From Streptococcus equinus (GTDB lineage Bacteria; Bacillota; Bacilli; Lactobacillales; Streptococcaceae), in NCBI RefSeq assembly GCF_900101445.1, contig NZ_FNKE01000001.1:310001-374000 (forward strand): DNA of 64,000 nt, read 5' to 3'. Below the pieces are notes generated by a model. It did not search any database. It was not told the DNA's origin and saw only the letters and a list, made by a program, of their open reading frames with translations. Position 1 is the stretch's first letter; every line of letters starts with the position of its first letter. A program made the translations under genes and the position numbers. Shown in pieces: positions 59,471 to 64,000 of this stretch.

Positions 59471-59770
59471 ATGAAGATAGATACAACAAATAAGCAAACT
59501 ATGCATCCCTTCTATAAATCTGGGGAATGGAGAGCTCTTCGGAAGCTTGCATTGGAGCGAGACCATTTTGAGTGCGTTTGGTGCAAGGAAGAAGGTAAGC
59601 TCACGACTGAAAATTTGGAAGTAGACCACATTAAAGAGGTGGAATTTTACCCAGAATTAGCTCTTGAGTTGGATAATTTGAGGACTTTGTGCCACGATTG
59701 CCATAATAAAAGACATGGTAGAGCTACTTCTAAAAAGCGTAAATGGGATGATGAAGTTTTTGAATGGTAA
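59471..59770 (+). CDS. HNH endonuclease next to the terminase
   Basis: 99 residues. CVWCKEEGKL and CHDCHNKRH (two Cys pairs) around LEVDHIKEVEFYPEL give the zinc-stabilised HNH fold. In many HK97-type phages the HNH protein works with the terminase subunits in DNA packaging, and this gene precedes both. The start ATG has only a weak ribosome site. Confidence 0.92.
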   Translation: MKIDTTNKQTMHPFYKSGEWRALRKLALERDHFECVWCKEEGKLTTENLEVDHIKEVEFYPELALELDNLRTLCHDCHNKRHGRATSKKRKWDDEVFEW

Positions 59771-59782
59771 GGAGGTAATAGT

Positions 59783-60124
59783 TTGGGTAGAAAGACAAAA
59801 AAACAGCTCAAGCTTGAGGCTTTAGAAAAGGACTTGATGGTGTTGATTAACACTGAAAGTGCTATTGAGCTTGAGAAGGTAGCACGTTACGTTAACTTGG
59901 TTTCTATTTTTGATGACCTTGATAAGTCTATTAAGGAAAAAGGGGCTATGGTCTTAACAGTTAATGGGAGTCAGGAATTTTATAAAGCAAATCCTGCTAT
60001 TTCTGAGAAGGTTAAGGTAAACGCTGCACTGATTAAGTTAGATTCATTTTTTGATAAGAAACGTGAGGAGTATGAGACTAAAAAGGCAAAATCAAATGAT
60101 ATAGATATGGATGACTTTGTATGA
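59783..60124 (+). CDS. Terminase small subunit (P27 family)
   Basis: 113 residues. Starts at TTG 59783 behind GGAGGTAA with GRKTKKQLKLEALEKDL; a helical middle with YVNLVSIFDDLDKSIKEKGA and an acidic tail. P27-type small subunits recognise the cos site and recruit the large subunit. It overlaps terL by 4 bases. Confidence 0.88.
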   Translation: MGRKTKKQLKLEALEKDLMVLINTESAIELEKVARYVNLVSIFDDLDKSIKEKGAMVLTVNGSQEFYKANPAISEKVKVNAALIKLDSFFDKKREEYETKKAKSNDIDMDDFV

Positions 60125-61881
60125 TACACCCATACGTTGATGCTTATATTGAGGAATATGAGCAAGGGAAGATTATTTTTAACAAGGAACGTGTGTTGCT
60201 TGTTGAATATATCAAGCGTGAGATTGTTCCTCGTATTGAGAGTGGAGAGATTTATTTCCAGAATGACCAGATTGAAGACTGCATTGGTTATATTGAGAGA
60301 TGGTTTTTTAAGCTTGAGTCTTTCCAGAAGTTTATTATCTGTTTTGTCTTTTTGATGTGGTCCCATAATGACCTGCATGTTTACAAGCGTTTCCTGATTA
60401 TGATGGGTCGTGGTGGTGGTAAGAATGGTTTGATTACTGGTCTTTCTAGTTACTTGCTTACCCCTATGCACGGTATCCGTAATTATAATGTATCTATCGT
60501 TGCCAATAGTGAGGACCAAGCGAAAACAAGTTTTGAGGAACTTTATAATACTATTGAAGAAAAAGAAAAGTTGAAGAAGCTTTTCTACAATACTAAGTCT
60601 GTTATCCGTAGCAAGCAGACGAAGAGTGAACTTAAATATCGTACTTCTAACGGAAACACAAAAGATGGTTTGCGTGATGGTGCGGTTGTTTTCGATGAAA
60701 TTCATGGGTTTCAAGATGATAAGGACGTACGTGTTCACCGTTCTGGTCTTGGTAAGATAAAGAACCCCCGTGAGTTTTACATTACAACGGATGGTTATGT
60801 TCGTGAAGGTTTCCTGGATAAGAAAAAAGAGGAATGTATGAATGTCCTTACTGGTAAGGCGAAGAAGTTTAATAGCTGGTTTCCGTTTATTTGTAAGCTA
60901 GATGATGAAAAAGAGGTGGATGAAAAGGATAAATGGCAGAAAGCTCAGCCGATGTTTCACCCTCCTATGTCTCCTTATGCGGAGAATTTGCTTGAAACGG
61001 TTACTGATGACTATGATGAGTTGGAGGAAGACCCATCTGGTCGTGAGGAATTCATGACAAAACGTATGAACTTACCAGTGGTCGATGTTGAGCGTAGCGT
61101 TGCTAGTTTTGAAGAGCTTCGTGCTACTAAGCGTGATTTTCCTGACCTTACTTATAAGCCATGTATGGGTGGTTTGGACTTCGCATCTGTTCGAGACTTT
61201 GCTGCAGTAGGGTTATTGTTCAAGGATGGGGAAGATTATGTCTGGTTAAGTCATTCTTTTGTACGTAAAGGTTTTGTAGATAAATATTACAAGTATTCTA
61301 GCCGTTTGGATGAGCGTACTGGAGGTGCGAATGGTCGTCAAAAGACGGTTGCTCCTATTCGTAAGTGGGAGATGAACGGCTGGTTAACTGTTGTTGATGA
61401 GCCAACTATCAACCCCCAGTTAATAGTTGATTGGTTTGTGTCAATGCGTGATGAACATGGTTTTGATTTGCAACGTATTATCTCAGATAACTTCCGTATT
61501 GATGTTTTACGTCAGTACTTTGAGAAGGAAGATTTTGAGGTATCATTCTCTAATAAATTTGAGGAGGCTCCAGCGGGTTATCAGGTTGAAGTTTTGCGTA
61601 ATGCAAAGGCTAGTGATAGTTTGTTAGCCCCTCGTATTGAGACTGCATTTGCTCAGAGTCATGTCAATTTTGGTGATAATGATATGATGCGCTGGTATAC
61701 TAACAATGTTCTTCGCCGTTTAAAACCTGATGGAAACGTTGAATATATCAAAAAAGAAGATGTTCGCCGTAAAATTGATGGTTTCAAAGCTTTCCAGTAT
61801 GCAATGTATCGTGCGGATGACTTAAATGAGTCAAACTTTGATTATGATGAATTTTATGAAGATATGTTGGATTGGTATTGA
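60121..61881 (+). CDS. Terminase large subunit
   Basis: 586 residues. The N-terminal ATPase has a deviant Walker A GRGGGKNG at 96-103 and Walker B VVFDEIHGF near 189; the C-terminal nuclease has GGLDFASVRDFAAVGLLF near 352. It cuts concatemers and pumps DNA into proheads. Full length for the Terminase_1 family. ATGA overlap with the small subunit gene. Confidence 0.95.
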   Translation: MIHPYVDAYIEEYEQGKIIFNKERVLLVEYIKREIVPRIESGEIYFQNDQIEDCIGYIERWFFKLESFQKFIICFVFLMWSHNDLHVYKRFLIMMGRGGGKNGLITGLSSYLLTPMHGIRNYNVSIVANSEDQAKTSFEELYNTIEEKEKLKKLFYNTKSVIRSKQTKSELKYRTSNGNTKDGLRDGAVVFDEIHGFQDDKDVRVHRSGLGKIKNPREFYITTDGYVREGFLDKKKEECMNVLTGKAKKFNSWFPFICKLDDEKEVDEKDKWQKAQPMFHPPMSPYAENLLETVTDDYDELEEDPSGREEFMTKRMNLPVVDVERSVASFEELRATKRDFPDLTYKPCMGGLDFASVRDFAAVGLLFKDGEDYVWLSHSFVRKGFVDKYYKYSSRLDERTGGANGRQKTVAPIRKWEMNGWLTVVDEPTINPQLIVDWFVSMRDEHGFDLQRIISDNFRIDVLRQYFEKEDFEVSFSNKFEEAPAGYQVEVLRNAKASDSLLAPRIETAFAQSHVNFGDNDMMRWYTNNVLRRLKPDGNVEYIKKEDVRRKIDGFKAFQYAMYRADDLNESNFDYDEFYEDMLDWY

Positions 61882-61937
61882 GTGCAGGATTTGTTTTAAG
61901 TCTAAAAAATTGATAGAATGAATTTGGAGGAATGATA

Positions 61938-62528
61938 ATGAAAGAAGTTATTCAGTCCATAATCGCTGTAGGTGGTTTTGGATATTTGAATTATCAAATT
62001 TTAGCGGCAATAAAAGATATTGATTGGGGTAGTGAACAAGATAAAAAATATTTGCTTATTTGTCTATCTTCGCTTGACTATTCTATTTATTGGTTATTGG
62101 ATATATTTTTTAAAAATCCGGTCATTGTAATACCTTTGACAATTTTAATAGCGGTTATAATTAGTTTTTTTATCCCATATTTGGTAGATTTTTTGTATTT
62201 TGTAATTAATTGGGTAAGAAAAAAAGAAAAGTTAGGGAAGTTAGAACAAACTTCAATGTATGATGTTTTTGCATCAGATACAAGTTGTCAGAATTGTTTT
62301 GTATTTAAATTAGGAGATAGAAATATTCTGTCATCTGGTTATATTTCAACTACTAGTGGAAAGGGAGATGACTTATCTTTGATTCTTTCTCCTTATATTT
62401 CTGATAATGACCCAGAAAAATATGCTTTACGTTCAGAAGATGAATTAATTGAATATCTTGACAAAGAAAAAATCCAAGCTAAGATTTATCTTAACTTGGA
62501 AAAACAAATTAAATTCATTTATTTTTAG
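61938..62528 (+). CDS. Membrane protein between terminase and portal, unknown
   Basis: 196 residues from ATG 61938 (GGAGG with 7-base spacing). Two to three membrane helices in the first 95 residues (including VIVIPLTILIAVIISFFIP), followed by a cytoplasmic domain (CQNCFVFKLGDRNILSSGYI, LILSPYISDNDPEKYALRSE). It breaks the normally tight terL-portal order and has its own downstream terminator, so it behaves like a moron. Function unknown. Confidence 0.75.
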   Translation: MKEVIQSIIAVGGFGYLNYQILAAIKDIDWGSEQDKKYLLICLSSLDYSIYWLLDIFFKNPVIVIPLTILIAVIISFFIPYLVDFLYFVINWVRKKEKLGKLEQTSMYDVFASDTSCQNCFVFKLGDRNILSSGYISTTSGKGDDLSLILSPYISDNDPEKYALRSEDELIEYLDKEKIQAKIYLNLEKQIKFIYF

Positions 62529-62640
62529 GCTTAGGTTGTTGATGGAAAGCTTTTTCAGGAAGTTGTCTTGTTGTTGGACCTTTACTGTTTAAGTACTCAG
62601 TATTTTTTTGAGGCTGTGTGTTTCTGTCTAAAAAGTTCAT
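62515..62640 (-). CDS. Small basic protein, 41 residues, antisense orientation
   Basis: AAAGGAGATAAA precedes ATG 62640. Begins MNFLDRNTQPQKNTEYLNSK and ends Lys/Pro-rich. TATAAT lies 40 bases upstream on the minus strand. It overlaps the 3' end of the membrane protein gene by 14 bases. Unknown function. Confidence 0.6.
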   Translation of the reverse strand: MNFLDRNTQPQKNTEYLNSKGPTTRQLPEKAFHQQPKPKNK

Positions 62641-62688
62641 TTTATCTCCTTTCTATAAAAATGGTGGTACATTTTATTATAGCACTTT

Positions 62689-62713
62689 AGCACCCCTGTA
62701 GGGGTGCTTTTTT
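62689..62713 (+). terminator. Terminator after the membrane protein gene
   Basis: The stem AGCACCCC/GGGGTGCT with a TGTA loop is followed by five T. Confidence 0.9.
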
Positions 62714-62871
62714 GTGTGCTTAAAAAGGTGTTGAAATGGCAATTCTAAGGCTTTGTTTATTGATTTTGTGGGTAGTTCATTTAAAATCTTCTAAAAAGGG
62801 AGTATTTTTTAAAGAGCGGAAAATATGCGTTTTTTTCGTGAGAGAATTGTATCGTGGAAATTTAGGAAGTA

Positions 62872-62901
62872 GGGGTGCTAGTGTTCTAGCGCTCCTTTTT
62901 T
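62872..62901 (+). terminator. Terminator-like hairpin just before the portal gene
   Basis: GGGGTGCTA pairs with TAGCGCTCC (two G-U) and is followed by six T. It could limit read-through into the structural genes. Confidence 0.7.
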
Positions 62902-62927
62902 AGTACCACTAGAAAGGAGTATCTCTG

Positions 62928-62957
62928 ATGACAAAGTCAGGGCTATCTAATATGTGA
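62928..62957 (+). CDS. Nine-codon leader frame overlapping the portal start
   Basis: AGAAAGGAG lies 9 bases before ATG 62928. The frame reads MTKSGLSNM and stops at TGA 62955, overlapping the portal GTG (62954). The portal start has no good ribosome site of its own, so ribosomes may reinitiate from this leader. Confidence 0.5.
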   Translation: MTKSGLSNM

Positions 62958-64000
62958 GTCTTTTAGATTATTTTAAATTCCAACGAGCACCTACATTTTC
63001 TGATACAGATGATGGTGAAACAAGTGAACTTAGCAAAAATATCTCATTGAAATATGGTGCCTTGAACAAGGTTTCTAACTATGTAGGTCGGGGTGTTTCT
63101 AAAGCAAAATTTGTTTTAAAAGGCTCTGATGCTGAGAAACTTAATGATTGGTTATATAAGCTGAATGTTGAACCCAATCCTAATCAAACAGCTTCTGAAT
63201 TTCTTGGTGAAATTGGTAAGGCTATGATTGAAGATGGTGAGGTCATGGTTGTTGTTTATAAAGGCAATCTTTATGTAGCGGATAGTTACAGTAAAGAAGA
63301 GGAGAGTTTAGAGGGAAATAAGTATCATGTGACATCTATTCAAGGGATGAACTTCGATGAATACTTTGATGCAGATGAGGTTATTCTTCTAAAAAATGAA
63401 AATGATAGTTTAAACAATTATCTTGAAAAACTTTGGGCGGATTATGGTGAGCTTTTAGGTCGTGTGATTAATCGACAAAAAACAGCTAACCAAATCCGTT
63501 TTGCTTTCTCTCAACCTAAAAACAAGATTCGTGAGATGGCGCAAGAAGCTGTAGATGGTGAGGCTAAGAGGGAATCGAATCAGCAACGTTTCTTTAACAG
63601 GGTTGTTAAGAAAATTAAAACTGAGTCCGTTGTTGGAATTCCTCTAGGTGATAAAAACAGCTATGAGGAATTTTCTAGTAAGGGTAGCGGTCGGGTTACT
63701 TTTATTGAAGATATTGATGGTTTGCTAACTCAATATGTAGATGACATCTGCCAGGTTATTGGTCTTCCGCCTGCTTTAATACATGGTGAGATGGCAGATA
63801 ATGAGAAAAACTATGAGATGGCTGTTGAAATGGTTTTTGAACCAATTCTTCAAAAATTCTTGGATGGTTTACAACGTGCGATTTTTACTGAAGAACAGTA
63901 CAAAAGTGGAAATCGCATTAAATTTACAGGTCTTCATCGGTATAACTTGTTTGATGTAGCTACATCAGGTGATAAGTTGATTGCTGCGGGTCTTGCAATG
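62954..64000 (+). CDS. Phage portal protein, 3' partial
   Basis: The open frame runs to the window end (about 349 residues). The start SLLDYFKFQRAPTFSDT (GTG), the middle ALNKVSNYVGRGVSKAKFVL, DDICQVIGLPPALIHGEMAD and the late LQKFLDGLQRAIFTEEQY fit portal proteins of siphoviruses. It forms the dodecameric ring at the head vertex through which terminase packs DNA. The remaining C-terminus and the capsid genes lie beyond the window. Confidence 0.9.
   Translation, partial: MSLLDYFKFQRAPTFSDTDDGETSELSKNISLKYGALNKVSNYVGRGVSKAKFVLKGSDAEKLNDWLYKLNVEPNPNQTASEFLGEIGKAMIEDGEVMVVVYKGNLYVADSYSKEEESLEGNKYHVTSIQGMNFDEYFDADEVILLKNENDSLNNYLEKLWADYGELLGRVINRQKTANQIRFAFSQPKNKIREMAQEAVDGEAKRESNQQRFFNRVVKKIKTESVVGIPLGDKNSYEEFSSKGSGRVTFIEDIDGLLTQYVDDICQVIGLPPALIHGEMADNEKNYEMAVEMVFEPILQKFLDGLQRAIFTEEQYKSGNRIKFTGLHRYNLFDVATSGDKLIAAGLAM

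Noticed and set aside
59303..59629. Minus-strand frame over the cos candidate and HNH gene
   Set aside because: No ribosome site; it overlaps a clear HNH gene and non-coding repeats.
59980..60738. Long minus-strand frame (252 codons) opposite terminase genes
   Set aside because: Antisense shadow; hydrophobic, low-complexity composition and no ribosome site.

Overview
The window reads as a Streptococcus chromosome, most likely from the bovis/equinus complex. Evidence includes the capsule regulatory block cpsABCDE, a tmRNA tag AKNTNSYAVAA, PyrR-type attenuators, the parE/parC/ilvE/rpsA host backbone and low GC. The species call is inference; the genus is well supported.

Positions 1-16587 hold a Wzx/Wzy-dependent capsule or exopolysaccharide operon, all on the plus strand. 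It contains the regulatory and assembly genes (cpsA partial, cpsB, cpsC, cpsD), the priming transferase (cpsE), a rhamnosyltransferase-like gene and an unusual glycerol-3-phosphate dehydrogenase/cytidylyltransferase fusion. It continues with an acyltransferase, a LicD-type phosphotransferase, several glycosyltransferases (one a two-domain fusion), a hexapeptide acetyltransferase, Wzy and Wzx. Together they predict a rhamnose-containing polymer decorated with glycerol-phosphate and acyl groups. Positions 16588-18878 hold decayed IS66 and ISL3 insertion sequences, followed by rmlD.

Positions 18879-39663 are host core: rmlD, a Glu-rich unknown protein, two PyrR-attenuated pyrimidine units (pyrK-pyrD, then pyrF-pyrE), a PEBP-family protein, ung, pyrC, plsY (opposite strand), parE, parC, ilvE, rpsA, three tRNAs, lrgAB, a TVP38-family membrane protein and ssrA (tmRNA).

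Positions 39664-64000 are a siphovirus-type prophage inserted just downstream of ssrA, cut by the window end inside the portal gene. The layout is integrase and lysogeny genes (minus strand), the cI/cro switch, antirepressor, replication genes (replisome organizer, DnaC-like ATPase, SSB), many small early genes, a RinA-like regulator and a second tyrosine recombinase. A minus-strand block of unknown genes follows, then HNH, terminase small and large subunits, a membrane protein and the portal.

Three non-coding structures in the prophage stand out. (1) A 926-base gene-free region (48589-49514) contains four tRNA-like minihelices. Each has an acceptor-like stem stacked on a T-arm with a T-loop and a GG-containing connector, with no D or anticodon arm, and they are arranged as two copies of a two-minihelix unit. 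(2) Twin long hairpins (43546-43792) have similar outer stems and different but still complementary inner stems. (3) A plasmid-style control region (58316-59020) drives the minus-strand operon: consensus promoter, predicted antisense RNA with its own terminator and a YUNR loop, an attenuator with a competing antiterminator, an upstream ribbon-helix-helix gene, and a paralogous promoter driving a 41-residue peptide whose Shine-Dalgarno is sequestered. These are structural predictions made by eye and have not been tested.
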